Shown here one piece after another: positions 17,001-25,518 of a stretch of DNA of 64,000 nt. The stretch comes from an uncultured Bacteroidales bacterium (GTDB lineage Bacteria > Bacteroidota > Bacteroidia > Bacteroidales > Paludibacteraceae), in NCBI GenBank assembly GCA_902766045.1, contig CACXCA010000076.1:1-64000 (forward strand), in the 5' to 3' direction. The notes below the pieces were generated by a model that was given only the letters and a program-made list of their open reading frames with translations, searched no databases and was not told the DNA's origin. The translations under genes were made by a program, and so were the position numbers. Every line of letters starts with the position of its first letter. Positions within the stretch are counted from its first letter, which is position 1.

Positions 17001-17940
17001 CTTCTGGCGTCTTCAACCATTCTTGTTTGGTGTAAGCCATACCTCGGTTGGGGTCATTCATTAGTTTGCCTGTGCTCAGACACACCAATCGTTCATGAGC
17101 ATCACCATGCTCCTCTTCAACAAAGTGAACATCATTGGTGGCAATCACCTTGATGTTGTGCTTTTTAGCGAACTCCAAAAGAACGACGTTGACTTTTTGT
17201 TGTTTTTCATACGTGTCGGTCGCCGCATTGGGTTTATCCGTTTTATGACGTTGAAGTTCCAGATAATAATCCTCACCAAACAGGTTTTTAAACCATAGAA
17301 TAGACTGTTCAGCCTTATCCAGTTCACCGCCTAATATATATTGAGGCACTTCCCCACCCAAGCAAGCAGAGCAACAAATGATGCCTTCGTGCCATTTTTC
17401 CAGTACATTATGGTCAATACGAGGTCGGTCATAGAAACCATCCGTATAAGCAATAGAAGCCAGTTTACAGAGATTGTGATAACCTTGTATGTTTTTAGCC
17501 AATAAGATAAGGTGCCAACCACTACGATCGACGATTCTCTCCTTCCCTGACTCTTTGGATATCTCTTTTAGATTTTTATCTTTATCATAGAGGGTACGGC
17601 GTGCACAATAAGCTTCCGTGCCGACAATGGGTTTGAATGGAATAAACGAACTGGCTTTTTCCTTTAATTCTTCTAATTTCTTTGCCAATTCAGCTTTTTT
17701 CCCTTCATCTGTTTCTTTGCCAAGTTCTTCTTCGCACTCTTTTACCTTCTTTTTGGGTGCGCCATTCACTTTCCCTACATAATCCAAGAAATCTTTGATA
17801 CCAAACATGTTTCCATGATCTGTAAGTGCCATAGCATGCATACCAGTATGCATACACTTATCGACCAGATCTGGTACTTTAGACATTCCATCTTGTATGG
17901 AATAATGTGAATGGACGTGCAAATGAACAAATTCTCCCAT
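14014..17940 (-). CDS. dnaE: DNA polymerase III subunit alpha
   Basis: This is the replicative polymerase catalytic subunit. The 1308-residue protein starts with a PHP domain (HVHSHYSIQDGMSK, 8-21; further metal-site blocks ALTDHGN and EAYCARR). The C-family polymerase core carries the catalytic PDIDVDF with D514 and D516, the block SVGPGRGSAAGS just before it, and YRPGPMDYIPTF and KSHAACYGWVAYQTGYLKAHYP in the fingers. A helix-hairpin-helix region and an OB domain occupy the C-terminal 300 residues. The length is slightly above the E. coli protein because of insertions in the PHP region, as in other Bacteroidota. It is followed by trxA. Confidence 0.97.
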   Translation of the reverse strand: MGEFVHLHVHSHYSIQDGMSKVPDLVDKCMHTGMHAMALTDHGNMFGIKDFLDYVGKVNGAPKKKVKECEEELGKETDEGKKAELAKKLEELKEKASSFIPFKPIVGTEAYCARRTLYDKDKNLKEISKESGKERIVDRSGWHLILLAKNIQGYHNLCKLASIAYTDGFYDRPRIDHNVLEKWHEGIICCSACLGGEVPQYILGGELDKAEQSILWFKNLFGEDYYLELQRHKTDKPNAATDTYEKQQKVNVVLLEFAKKHNIKVIATNDVHFVEEEHGDAHERLVCLSTGKLMNDPNRGMAYTKQEWLKTPEEMEAIFSDIPEALSNTLEIAEKVETYSINSDPIMPKFPIPESFGTEEEYRKKFTEQDLFDEFTRDEKGNVVLSQEDAEKKIKKLGGYDKLYRIKLEADYLNKLAWDGAKERYGDTLTEEQQERIIFELHIMKTMGFPGYFLIVQDYIRGAREELGVSVGPGRGSAAGSVVAYCLKITDLDPLKYDLLFERFLNPDRISLPDIDVDFDDDGRGKVLDWVTKKYGKEKVAHIITYGTMATKSSIADVGRVQSVPLSEVNYIKSLVPDKGFDENQVKAVDGEVPKKMPKVNLKNCYKYVPELKRFLEGSDENISSMLRYAQQLEDTNRQIGIHACGVIIGADDLTNFAPICTIKDKDSGEDVAVTQYDGHVVESVGLIKMDFLGLKTLSLIKEAIKNIKITTGEDIDIDHIPIDDELTYKLYSEGATIGTFQFESPGMQKYLRDLKPTQISDLIAMNALYRPGPMDYIPTFINRKLGKEPIVYDIPVMEKYLKDTYGVTVYQEQVMLLSQLLANFTRGEADTLRKAMGKKIFAMLAILKPKFLEGGKKNGHDPKILEKIWADWEKFASYAFNKSHAACYGWVAYQTGYLKAHYPAEYMAANLTRNKDSITDITKFMDECKRMGIQVLIPDVNESDMNFTANKEGNIRFGLAGIKGVGEGAVESILKERKANGKFTDIFNFVERVNLTSCGKKTIETLAMAGAFDCFPDIKREHFLLPGFVDSIHAYGTKVQSENGKSQLQLSLFDDNEVGASIAKPKIPKVDSLPRIEMLNRERELVGIFLSAHPLDDYYVILNNVCNVQMADLSNEWSGPQFIDPEKEKQLADADISFGGMVMNVKNLKTKNGADFKIVAIQDYTGVHEFSFFSDDLANFGNYLQKDYVLYITGKYGKRKSYDKDRRIIFNKIQWMNDAINNTIKNIVIYAKEDDFTTTFVEDISTAIDESKAENQEGASLYFSISEEAGGNSMLFHSKNTNVKVTRELLTNLDGMQIKYQINKAIS

Positions 17941-18015
17941 ATTGTTATTTCTATTTTATGTTTGCGAAGATAAGAAATAAAAAGCAGACAAAAAACCAAA
18001 AAAAACACAAAGAAT

Positions 18016-18046
18016 TTTGCTTTATTAAAAATATCGTGTATCTTTG
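18016..18046 (+). promoter_or_regulatory. Promoter of tRNA-Asn
   Basis: TTTG (18016-18019), a spacer of exactly 19 bases, then TATCTTTG (18039-18046), 25 bases before the mature tRNA 5' end. This is a near-ideal Bacteroidota promoter. Confidence 0.85.
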
Positions 18047-18071
18047 CATCGCTTTTGAAAAACAAAGTAAT

Positions 18072-18145
18072 GCTTCCTTAGCTCAGTTGGTCAGAGCATC
18101 TGACTGTTAATCAGGGGGTCCTTGGTTCAAGCCCAAGAGGGAGCG
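18072..18145 (+). tRNA. tRNA-Asn (GTT)
   Basis: The 74-nt gene folds as a standard cloverleaf. The acceptor stem is GCTTCCT with AGGGAGC and discriminator G. The D arm is GCTC/GAGC. The anticodon stem TCTGA/TCAGG closes the loop CTGTTAA with anticodon GTT, and the T arm is CTTGG-TTCAAGC-CCAAG. No 3' CCA is encoded. It has its own promoter and terminator and is a single tRNA, not part of a cluster. Confidence 0.97.
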
Positions 18146-18147
18146 CA

Positions 18148-18187
18148 GAGGTTACACTAAATCATTTATGTGTGACCTCTTTTTTTT
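18148..18187 (+). terminator. Terminator of tRNA-Asn
   Basis: Arms GAGGTTACAC and GTGTGACCTC (one G-T pair) followed by T8, starting 3 bases after the tRNA. Confidence 0.85.
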
Positions 18188-18245
18188 GTGTTATTTTATT
18201 TACGGCAATGCAGGGGACATTTTTCACATCAGGATATTGGTCAAC

Positions 18246-18279
18246 AAAAAAGGAAGATGAAATGAATCATCTTCCTTTT
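18246..18279 (-). terminator. Intrinsic terminator of the 18306 gene
   Basis: Arms AAAAGGAAGATGA and TCATCTTCCTTTT with a 6-base loop. The minus-strand copy is followed by a T-run. Because of its A/T flanks it may work in both directions. Confidence 0.75.
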
Positions 18280-18305
18280 CCTTCATTTGTGATTTAATGT
18301 CGATC

Positions 18306-19106
18306 TTATTTTTCAATACACGTTTTCAAGTAATCTTCAAAAGCTTTCTTTCTAGCTTCATCTTTATGACCTTGGTCTATCTTAGAAGCAAGTTTAGCCA
18401 ACTTGTTAAGTTTGCTTTCTTTCTTACCTGTAACATCTGTGTATTCGTTGTTCTTCCAACGTTCAACAATTTGAGGACAACGAGTTGCATAGAACTCTTC
18501 AGGTTTTTGGTCAGCCACCAAAACTGTTCTGCCAGTAGATGGCAAATAAACAGCGTAGTGTGAATGAGTGAATGGTTCAACCTCTTCGTATGTTGGATTT
18601 CCAAAATTCACATTAAATGGATAGTAATATTCGTAGAATATTTCACCATTTGGAAGGTCTTTCACATATTTAGCAAATGTTTCTCCGTTGTAAGTGAAAT
18701 TACCACACTTCATGTTTACAGTTCTGAATATAAGGTTTTGTCCGTTATAATCATAAATGTATCCATTGAGCAATTTAGGAGAATATGTTTTATACATGCT
18801 GTTTTTAACTCTCTCTGCGTTGAAATCTGCTTCAGACAAGAATTTTATTTTGCAAGAGAATTCTACCTCAGGTGAAGTTACAACTACATTAACATGCTCT
18901 TCAGGTGGATAATAACCTAGATCTTTAGCAGTAGGCACCTTCATGATTCTCAAGTAACCTACAAGGGTATCTCCTGTTTTTGTGATAACTTTTGAAGGGA
19001 CGATTCTTTCTCTGTCCATTCTTTTCAGTTGTGCTTCTGTGTACTCTTGTGCACAAACAGACAATGCAGAAAATGCAATGGCTGCTATAGACAATAATTT
19101 TTTCAT
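18306..19106 (-). CDS. Secreted protein of unknown function
   Basis: The 266-residue protein has a clear signal peptide (MKKLLSIAAIAFSALSVCAQ) and no lipobox, so it is probably periplasmic or outer-membrane associated. The mature part holds a repeated-looking beta pattern (KVITKTGDTLVGYLRI, GYIYDYNGQNLIFRTV) and a basic, helical C-terminal tail of about 50 residues rich in Lys and Glu. I do not recognise the family. It stands alone between terminators on both sides, so it is monocistronic. Expressed-gene signs are good (signal peptide, terminator, normal composition), but no function can be inferred. Confidence 0.8.
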   Translation of the reverse strand: MKKLLSIAAIAFSALSVCAQEYTEAQLKRMDRERIVPSKVITKTGDTLVGYLRIMKVPTAKDLGYYPPEEHVNVVVTSPEVEFSCKIKFLSEADFNAERVKNSMYKTYSPKLLNGYIYDYNGQNLIFRTVNMKCGNFTYNGETFAKYVKDLPNGEIFYEYYYPFNVNFGNPTYEEVEPFTHSHYAVYLPSTGRTVLVADQKPEEFYATRCPQIVERWKNNEYTDVTGKKESKLNKLAKLASKIDQGHKDEARKKAFEDYLKTCIEK

Positions 19107-19177
19107 GATTGATATTTGTTTTATTATGATAGATAAATAACAATATAAATTATTTTTTTAACACCTTTTTTTCTTAT

Positions 19178-19207
19178 AAAAAAAAGGATGCCTTTTTTCA
19201 GGCACCC
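19178..19207 (-). terminator. Intrinsic terminator of the 19225 lipoprotein gene
   Basis: On the minus strand GGGTGCCT and AGGCATCC (one mismatch) form a hairpin followed by T8. Confidence 0.75.
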
Positions 19208-19224
19208 TTCCTATTTATATACAA

Positions 19225-19641
19225 TTATAGGCTGATAGTAGCACCTTCATTGATTGCTTTCATCAATCCAGCAGGAGCCTCACATCTCTTATATGTAGAT
19301 GTGTAGTTAGACCATCCGATAGTCAATTCATCACCATCGATTTCTGCTTCGTAATCAAGATCCAATACCCAACCAGTTTTGATTGTCAAATAACCTCTTT
19401 TGAATTTAAAATCACATGACAATGAAACAGAGTATGAGTCATCATAAGACCATTTTGTTGCTTCATAATATTTTCCATCCTCAGAAAAATAAATATAGTC
19501 ACTTCCATCAACAGCAACACCACTTGTTGTTGAAACTAGTTGCCAGCAACCATAAAGATCTTCTTCTTTATCACAGCTTGTGAATGACAACCCTAAAACT
19601 AATGCAACAAGTGTTGCAAGCACTGTAAAATTCTTTTTCAT
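19225..19641 (-). CDS. Small lipocalin-like lipoprotein
   Basis: The 138-residue precursor has a lipoprotein signal with the lipid-modified Cys23 in SFTSCDKEED. The acidic residues after the cysteine may affect sorting between membranes. The mature part begins LYGCWQLVS and continues with short beta strands (YIYFSEDGKYYE, LTIKTGW, ELTIGWSNY), the pattern of lipocalin-like domains common among Bacteroidota lipoproteins. The ligand is unknown. A TACCTTTG -7 box lies at 19726-19733, implying a leader of about 80 nt. It is monocistronic. Confidence 0.75.
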   Translation of the reverse strand: MKKNFTVLATLVALVLGLSFTSCDKEEDLYGCWQLVSTTSGVAVDGSDYIYFSEDGKYYEATKWSYDDSYSVSLSCDFKFKRGYLTIKTGWVLDLDYEAEIDGDELTIGWSNYTSTYKRCEAPAGLMKAINEGATISL

Positions 19642-20031
19642 CTTAAAATAAAATTAAAATTTAACTTATAAAAACAATGAATTTATATAAAAAAAATATG
19701 TATTTATACGTAATTTTATTTTGTCCAAAGGTATTTATATTTATTTAGTTCTTGAATATCATACCCCCTTATTTTATTATTTATTGTTATTAAATCAGTA
19801 TGAATGATTAAAAATATAATTATTCATTGATTATTGTTTGGTTGTTTTCAATTACTCCCCCCAATTATTGCTTTAATAACTAATTGTACATTTAAATTTT
19901 CATCTACAACTTTTATGTTCAGAGTTTAGCTAAAAATTGCATATTTATTCAAATATACACAAATAACTGTTAAATAAACTTAATTCGAAAAAATATTCTA
20001 TAATTATGTTGTATAACATAAATATAAAACA
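19642..20031. other. AT-rich intergenic region
   Basis: About 390 bases without a credible gene on either strand. It holds the lipoprotein promoter (-7 box at 19726-19733, minus strand) and long A/T runs with two C-rich islands (ACCCCC near 19762 and CCCCCC near 19857) whose role I cannot name. Confidence 0.4.
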
Positions 20032-20039
20032 TATCTTTG
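20032..20039 (+). promoter_or_regulatory. -7 box of a probable small RNA
   Basis: TATCTTTG matches TAnnTTTG. GTTG at 20008-20011, 20 bases upstream, could act as a weak -33 box. Confidence 0.55.
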
Positions 20040-20044
20040 CATCG

Positions 20045-20112
20045 TGTTTTTCATGGTATTAGATTTAAGGTTAGAGAGATTGGATGTCGAGATGACATCC
20101 TTCTTTTTTTTA
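20045..20112 (+). ncRNA. Probable small RNA of about 65 nt
   Basis: A promoter-like -7 box at 20032-20039 is followed after about 50 bases by a perfect intrinsic terminator (GGATGTC-GAGAT-GACATCC at 20082-20100, then TTCTTTTTTT). The segment between, including CATGGTATTAGATTTAAGG, has no open frame of useful length. I have an impression of having seen this core between genes in other Bacteroidales genomes, but I cannot verify it. It could also be a leader for the patatin gene 130 bases downstream, although the complete terminator argues for an independent RNA. Confidence 0.5.
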
Positions 20113-20242
20113 TTCTTATTTGGTCTATCGTTATTAACCCACAATTTTTATTATTTTTGCTAAAATGGTGAATTTATAGAACTCACCTAAAGATAAAAAA
20201 CTATATTTGTATATTATTAATAATAAAAAAGAAACATTTTAT

Positions 20243-21067
20243 ATGTTTAGCAAATTAAAAAATTACAAGATAGGTGTTGCCTTGAGTGGCGGTGGTGCAA
20301 AGGGTATCGCTCACTTGGGGGTGTTGAAAGCTTTAGAGGATAGAGATATTCATATTGATATGATATCGGGTGTGAGTGCTGGCGGACTGATAGGTGCTTT
20401 GTATGCTGATGGACATACGCCAGAGGATATCTGCAAGTTTATCCAAAAGAGCAACTTGTTTAAGATGGTTTCGTTGACAATGCCGACAAAAGGTGGGTTG
20501 ACGACCATGTCTGATTTTAAGAGATTCATCGGTAAGAAGTTGAAGGCGAAAACCTTTGAAGAGTTAAAAATACCTTTTTATGTGAATGCAACGGATTTAA
20601 ATTCGGGCACCAACGTCTATTTCCATTCGGGCGAGTTGTTGGAGAAACTGATTGCCTCTGCTTCTGTCCCACTCTTTTTCAGACCTACTATAATTGATGG
20701 TAAAATGTTTGTGGATGGTGGTTTCTTCTGCAATATGCCTGCCTCTATTTTACGTTATAATGGTTGTGATTTGGTGATCGGTGTCCATGTGAATCCAATC
20801 AACCAACAGGATGAGATTGATGGTTTCTGGAGTGTAGCGGAGCGTGTCTTTCATTTGGCAATCAATGGCAATACCATCGAGCAAAAGAAGTATTGTGATA
20901 TTGTGATAGAGACTGAAGAAGCCCAAAAATATGGTATGTTTGAGGCGGAAAAAGCTGATGAACTCTTCACTATCGGTTATGAGTCAGCTATTGCAGCATT
21001 GGATAAATTTGACTGGGATGAATACATGACGAGAAGAAAGATATCTACTCCCTACATAAACAAATAA
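20243..21067 (+). CDS. Patatin-like phospholipase
   Basis: From MFSKLKNYKIGVALSGGG the protein has 274 residues. An in-frame ATG 12 codons earlier adds only a low-complexity segment, so the internal ATG is preferred. It has the oxyanion loop GGGAKG (16-21), the nucleophile Ser45 in GVSAG and the catalytic Asp158 in DGG, a complete Ser-Asp dyad of the patatin/RssA family. These enzymes cleave acyl chains from phospholipids. There is no signal peptide and no fused outer-membrane barrel, so this is a stand-alone, probably cytoplasmic or membrane-associated form. A long hairpin follows the gene. Confidence 0.9.
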   Translation: MFSKLKNYKIGVALSGGGAKGIAHLGVLKALEDRDIHIDMISGVSAGGLIGALYADGHTPEDICKFIQKSNLFKMVSLTMPTKGGLTTMSDFKRFIGKKLKAKTFEELKIPFYVNATDLNSGTNVYFHSGELLEKLIASASVPLFFRPTIIDGKMFVDGGFFCNMPASILRYNGCDLVIGVHVNPINQQDEIDGFWSVAERVFHLAINGNTIEQKKYCDIVIETEEAQKYGMFEAEKADELFTIGYESAIAALDKFDWDEYMTRRKISTPYINK

Positions 21068-21154
21068 TCTTTAGCCGTTGGTTGATTCATTTGTTAATCT
21101 GTTATTACCATTACCCCCTTTCATTCTGATTCAGCCAACGAGTAGTTTTTTCGG

Positions 21155-21204
21155 ACCTAAGGATGTATATGAATTCCAACCCTATACATCCTTAGGTTTT
21201 ATTA
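21155..21204 (+). terminator. Long hairpin terminator after the patatin gene
   Basis: Arms ACCTAAGGATGTATA and TATACATCCTTAGGT match perfectly over 15 bp with a 13-base loop and are followed by TTTTATTAT. It lies between convergent genes. A second, weaker inverted repeat (CGTTGGTTGA with TCAGCCAACG) lies just upstream. Confidence 0.7.
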
Positions 21205-21271
21205 TGTTCCACATCACCTCAAAAGAGAGCAAAAAAAATAGCTGTTTCTGTATCATGTGATGATAATTCAA

Positions 21272-21862
21272 TTATCCCTTATTGTCGAACTTTTTCAATT
21301 CCTGATATACTCGTTGAACGGGCAATCCCATCACATTATAAAAACTACCATCAATATGTTCCACTGCAACATACCCGATCCATTCCTGTACACCGTATGA
21401 ACCTGCCTTATCAAAAGGACGATAACGCTCTACGTAATAAGCTATCTCTTCATCACTTAGCTGAGCAAATGTCACATCAGATTTAGCTACAAACGAAACC
21501 TCTTTATGTAATGTACGAATACAAACACCTGTATAGACTTGATGTGTTTTCCCCGATAATCGATGTATCATCTGAATAGCATCCTGAGCATCTTTTGGTT
21601 TGCCAAATTGCTGATCATCAGACCATACAATGGTGTCTGCTGTAATCAACAACATTCTATCCGTCATAATCGAATCATAAGCATGAGCTTTCTGTTGTGC
21701 AAGATATAAAGGAATCTCTCCTCCTTTTAATGTGGCAGGATAGGATTCTTCCAATCCAGGAATCGTTTTCACCTCAAATGAGATATCTAAACCCGCCAAT
21801 AACTCACGTCGCCGAGGTGAATTGGAGGCTAATATTACATCATAATTTTCTAACATAGTCAT
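21272..21862 (-). CDS. maf: Maf-family nucleotide pyrophosphatase
   Basis: Maf proteins hydrolyse non-canonical or canonical nucleoside triphosphates to the monophosphate and pyrophosphate. The 196-residue protein carries the N-terminal signature LASNSPRRRELLAGL, then ADTIVWSDDQQFGKPKDAQDA and the C-terminal GSYGVQEWIGYVAVEHIDGSFYNVMGLPV. The QEWIGY form is typical of the dTTP/UTP-acting YhdE branch. The true start may be the ATG two codons in (MLENYDV). It appears monocistronic and convergent with the patatin gene. Confidence 0.93.
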   Translation of the reverse strand: MTMLENYDVILASNSPRRRELLAGLDISFEVKTIPGLEESYPATLKGGEIPLYLAQQKAHAYDSIMTDRMLLITADTIVWSDDQQFGKPKDAQDAIQMIHRLSGKTHQVYTGVCIRTLHKEVSFVAKSDVTFAQLSDEEIAYYVERYRPFDKAGSYGVQEWIGYVAVEHIDGSFYNVMGLPVQRVYQELKKFDNKG

Positions 21863-22072
21863 TAAATTTTACGGCTACAAAGATAACAGAAAAAGATATG
21901 CCACGAATAAAAGCTAAAAAAACAAATTATATGCTAAGTTTTTTTTAATTTTGCTTATAATTGCTAATATATAAGGTGAGTCTATCAGATTCACTGGATA
22001 AATAAATTTAATATAAATTATGGGTTGATAAACGTTTCGGTGATTTTAGAACCCACTATAATATTATTCTGT

Positions 22073-22897
22073 ATGGAAACTGAAAATAAAACAGCTCTAG
22101 AAAAAAAAGAGAATCCTTTTGTAAGTATCATCTTTAACATTGTTATTCCTGTCCTGATTCTTTCAAAATTTGCCAAAATAACTGCTAAGTTTTTTCCTGA
22201 CCAAACGATCAGTCCTGTTTGTGGATTGCTTATAGCGTTGGCATTCCCTACTCTATATTTTCTTTATGATTATTTTACGAGACATAAAACCAACTTTATA
22301 TCAATCATAGGCTTTGTGAGCATTCTGCTTACAGGTATTATCGGTGTATTTGAATTTCCAAGTGAATGGATTGCCTATAAAGAAGCTTCTGTTCCTTTTA
22401 TCATTGGTCTCGCAATATTAATATCGTTGAAGACACCTTATCCATTGGTTCGCAAACTTTTATACAACAAAGAACTAATAGATGTGGAGAAGGTGGATGG
22501 CATATTGGAAGAAAAAAATGCCACAGAGAAATTTGACAAAATATTGGTCAATTCCACTTATATGTTAGCGCTCTCTTTTTTAGTTTCCACCATACTTAAT
22601 TTCACATTGGCAAAAATTTTGATTCATAGTCCATCTGGAACAGAAGAGTTTAATCAGGAATTAGCTCGTATGACTGGACTTAGTTATCCTGTCATTGCCT
22701 TACCTTCCACATTGGTCATGATGCTGGCCTTATGGTATCTGATTCACAATGTGAAAAAGATTACGGGTCTGACAATGGAAGAGATGTTGGCGCCTCAGCT
22801 TAGAAACAAGATGAGTGAAATGGACAAAAAAGAGGAAGAAAAGAAATCCATAGAAGAAAATGATGCACAAGGTACAAATGATGTATCAAACGAATAA
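22073..22897 (+). CDS. VC0807-like integral membrane protein
   Basis: From METENKTALEKKENPF the protein has 274 residues with about six membrane segments: pairs near residues 18-60, 70-110, 125-145 and 170-235. The opening NPFVSIIFNIVIPVLILSKF and the block GLLIALAFPTLYFLYDY are how VC0807-family proteins look to me; related sequences are annotated loosely as MFS or septation-like proteins. The role is unknown. The C-terminal 40 residues are charged and cytoplasmic. It ends 11 bases before murF-alr and probably shares its transcript; a TAATTTTG box at 21946-21953 could be the promoter. Confidence 0.7.
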   Translation: METENKTALEKKENPFVSIIFNIVIPVLILSKFAKITAKFFPDQTISPVCGLLIALAFPTLYFLYDYFTRHKTNFISIIGFVSILLTGIIGVFEFPSEWIAYKEASVPFIIGLAILISLKTPYPLVRKLLYNKELIDVEKVDGILEEKNATEKFDKILVNSTYMLALSFLVSTILNFTLAKILIHSPSGTEEFNQELARMTGLSYPVIALPSTLVMMLALWYLIHNVKKITGLTMEEMLAPQLRNKMSEMDKKEEEKKSIEENDAQGTNDVSNE

Positions 22898-22908
22898 TAT
22901 ATAATAAA

Positions 22909-25377
22909 ATGCTATATTCAAGTTCAGACATTGCCAAGATAGTTGGAGGACAACTATTTGGTAGAGAAGATTTACAAATCAGCCATGTACTGACTGACAG
23001 CCGACTGATTTCATTCCCTGAGGAATCTATGTTCATTGCATTGAAAACTGGGAAAAATGATGGTCACCGTTATATAGAAGATTTATACAAAAACAATGTG
23101 AGGTGTTTTATGATTAGTGCCTCAGTAAAGGAGTTTGCCCGACTCAAAGATGCCACATTTATTGTTGTTGAAGATACCTTGGCTGCTTTACAGGCTTGGG
23201 CCAGACATCACCGTGAATCATTTTCCATTCCAATCATTGGAATCACAGGAAGTAACGGCAAAACCATTGTTAAAGAGTGGTTATATCAACTATTAAATAA
23301 AGATTATAAGATAACGCGTTCACCAAGAAGTTATAATTCGCAGATAGGTGTACCATTATCAATTCTTCAGTTAGACCAACATAGTACGCTTGGTATTTTC
23401 GAGGCTGGTATCTCCTTGCCAAATGAAATGAGTCGTCTGCAAAGTATCATCCAACCCACGATTGGTATATATACGAATTTGGGAGAGGCTCATCAAGAGA
23501 ATTTCTCTTCAGCCAAAGTGAAAGGCACGGAGAAAGCAAAATTATTCCAAGATACAGAGCTGGTCATCTACAACAAGGAACAAAAACTATCGGATATCTG
23601 TTTACAACAGACCTGTAAGAAATCAACGTTCTTATCATTTGGAACCGGGTCAAACGCAGATATTGTGATCAATAAAAAGGAAACAAAGGCAACCCAAACA
23701 ACGATTACCTATACATATTCTTCTCAGCAATCCTCATTTTCTATTCCATTTGTGGATGATGCATCGGTTGAGAATGCATTGCATTGTTTAGCTGTCATGC
23801 TTTATCTTAAAATTTCAAGAGAAGAGATTGCCAAAAGAATGTTGCAGTTAGAGTCTGTCGCAATGCGAATGGAGGTAAAAGAGGGTGAACGAGGCTGCAT
23901 CGTTGTCAATGATAGTTACAACTCAGATTATAATTCATTATCAATTGCTTTAGATTTCCTTTCTCAGCAAGCATCGAACAAACAAATCAAAAAGACCTTG
24001 TTCTTGTCCGACATTCTTCAGTCTGGTATGGATGCCAAGGAACTGTATGGTATGGTTGCTAAATTAGTAAAGGAAAAAGGTGTAGATCGGTTTATCGGCA
24101 TTGGCAAGGAATTGTCTAAACATATTGATTTAATCCAGGTCTCTGACAAATATGTCTTTTTAACTACCGAATCTTTTTTACAAGATTTTGATTCGTTTGA
24201 TTTTGAGAACGAAGCCATCTTATTGAAAGGTGCACGGGAGTATCATTTTGAAGAGATCTCTGATAAATTATCCAAAGTTGTTCATGAGACGACATTAGAG
24301 GTTGATTTAGCTGCATTGGTGCATAACTTTAATTATTTCCGTTCCTTTTTAAAACCGACGACTAAGCTAATGAGCATGGTAAAGGCTAATGCGTATGGAA
24401 GTGGGGATATTGAAGTGGCTAAGACCCTGCAGAACAATGGTTGCGACTATTTAGCAGTAGCTGTTGCCGATGAAGGGGCCATTCTTCGTCATGAAGGAAT
24501 CCATTTACCTATTGAAGTGATGAATCCGGAGCCAAATAGTTTCCCAAAGATTTTCGAAAATCATTTGGAACCTGAAATTTATAGTTTTGCTCTTTTAGAG
24601 AAGATTATGAAAGAGGCGGAGAAAATGGGTGTATCAGACTACCCTATTCACATAAAAATAGATACGGGTATGCACCGTTTAGGATTTGAATTAAAAGATA
24701 TAGACCGTTTGATTGAGATCTTAAAAGGACAGAATTATGTAAAGATTCGTTCTGTCTTCTCTCACCTTGTGGGATCTGACAGTGCACAGTTTGATGATTT
24801 CACTCGCCAGCAGATAGCTATCTTCACAGAAGCGAAAGATAAGATTACGGCGGCCTTCCCTCATAAAATTCTTGTACACATTCTCAATTCTGCAGGAATA
24901 GAACGATTCAGTGAGTATCAATTTGATATGGTACGATTAGGTATTGGTCACTATGGCATGAGTGCAGTGCAACCTAATGTGTTAGAGGAGGTTTGCACAC
25001 TCAAGACAAAGATCTTACAACTACGAAGAGTAGCCAAGGAAGATACAATCGGGTACAGTCGCAAAGGAACGCTCACCAGAGATTCTTTGATCGGGGCTAT
25101 TCCGATTGGATATGCAGATGGTTTGAATCGCAAATTAGGAAACCGTGCATGGAAGGTATTAGTGAATGGTGTGTATGCACCAATTGTAGGAAATGTCTGT
25201 ATGGATGTCTGCATGATTGATTTAACAGATGTACCGAATGTCAAGGAGGGTGATACTGTAACAATTTTTGGAAAGGGAAACTCCATTCAAAACATGGCTG
25301 ATTTATTAGGGACTATTTCGTATGAGATTCTTTCAACTGTATCACGTCGTGTTAAAAGAGTCTATTTTAGAGAATAA
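22909..25377 (+). CDS. murF-alr: MurF-alanine racemase fusion protein
   Basis: A single 822-residue protein joins two consecutive steps around D-alanine in peptidoglycan synthesis. Residues 1-450 are MurF, which adds D-Ala-D-Ala to UDP-MurNAc-tripeptide (ATP loop GITGSNGKT at 111-119; VNDSYNSDYNS). Residues of about 455-822 are alanine racemase, with the PLP lysine K492 in MVKANAYGSGD, the LGIGHYGMS segment and GYSRKG with the second catalytic tyrosine. The MurF ATP loop has KTIVKEW where KTTxKE is more common. Fusion of these domains is a known Bacteroidota arrangement that may channel D-alanine. A bidirectional terminator follows. Confidence 0.95.
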   Translation: MLYSSSDIAKIVGGQLFGREDLQISHVLTDSRLISFPEESMFIALKTGKNDGHRYIEDLYKNNVRCFMISASVKEFARLKDATFIVVEDTLAALQAWARHHRESFSIPIIGITGSNGKTIVKEWLYQLLNKDYKITRSPRSYNSQIGVPLSILQLDQHSTLGIFEAGISLPNEMSRLQSIIQPTIGIYTNLGEAHQENFSSAKVKGTEKAKLFQDTELVIYNKEQKLSDICLQQTCKKSTFLSFGTGSNADIVINKKETKATQTTITYTYSSQQSSFSIPFVDDASVENALHCLAVMLYLKISREEIAKRMLQLESVAMRMEVKEGERGCIVVNDSYNSDYNSLSIALDFLSQQASNKQIKKTLFLSDILQSGMDAKELYGMVAKLVKEKGVDRFIGIGKELSKHIDLIQVSDKYVFLTTESFLQDFDSFDFENEAILLKGAREYHFEEISDKLSKVVHETTLEVDLAALVHNFNYFRSFLKPTTKLMSMVKANAYGSGDIEVAKTLQNNGCDYLAVAVADEGAILRHEGIHLPIEVMNPEPNSFPKIFENHLEPEIYSFALLEKIMKEAEKMGVSDYPIHIKIDTGMHRLGFELKDIDRLIEILKGQNYVKIRSVFSHLVGSDSAQFDDFTRQQIAIFTEAKDKITAAFPHKILVHILNSAGIERFSEYQFDMVRLGIGHYGMSAVQPNVLEEVCTLKTKILQLRRVAKEDTIGYSRKGTLTRDSLIGAIPIGYADGLNRKLGNRAWKVLVNGVYAPIVGNVCMDVCMIDLTDVPNVKEGDTVTIFGKGNSIQNMADLLGTISYEILSTVSRRVKRVYFRE

Positions 25378-25468
25378 GGTCAATCGCTGATCTCAACACA
25401 ACTTTTACGGCAGTGACATTGCTACACGTTTGAGATTATTCTTTATTTGATAGTTTCATTTACTGCAT

Positions 25469-25501
25469 AAAAAAAGTCTGGCAAAGCGCCAGACTTTTTT
25501 T
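25469..25501. terminator. Bidirectional terminator between murF-alr and the A2M gene
   Basis: Arms AGTCTGGC and GCCAGACT with flanking A and T runs, between two convergent genes. Confidence 0.9.
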
Positions 25502-25518
25502 GTATATATGTACTATCC

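Noticed and set aside
20045-20112. Leader or riboswitch of the patatin gene
   Set aside because: The terminator is complete and about 130 bases separate it from the gene, with another -7-like box (TATTTTTG, 20152-20159) in between.
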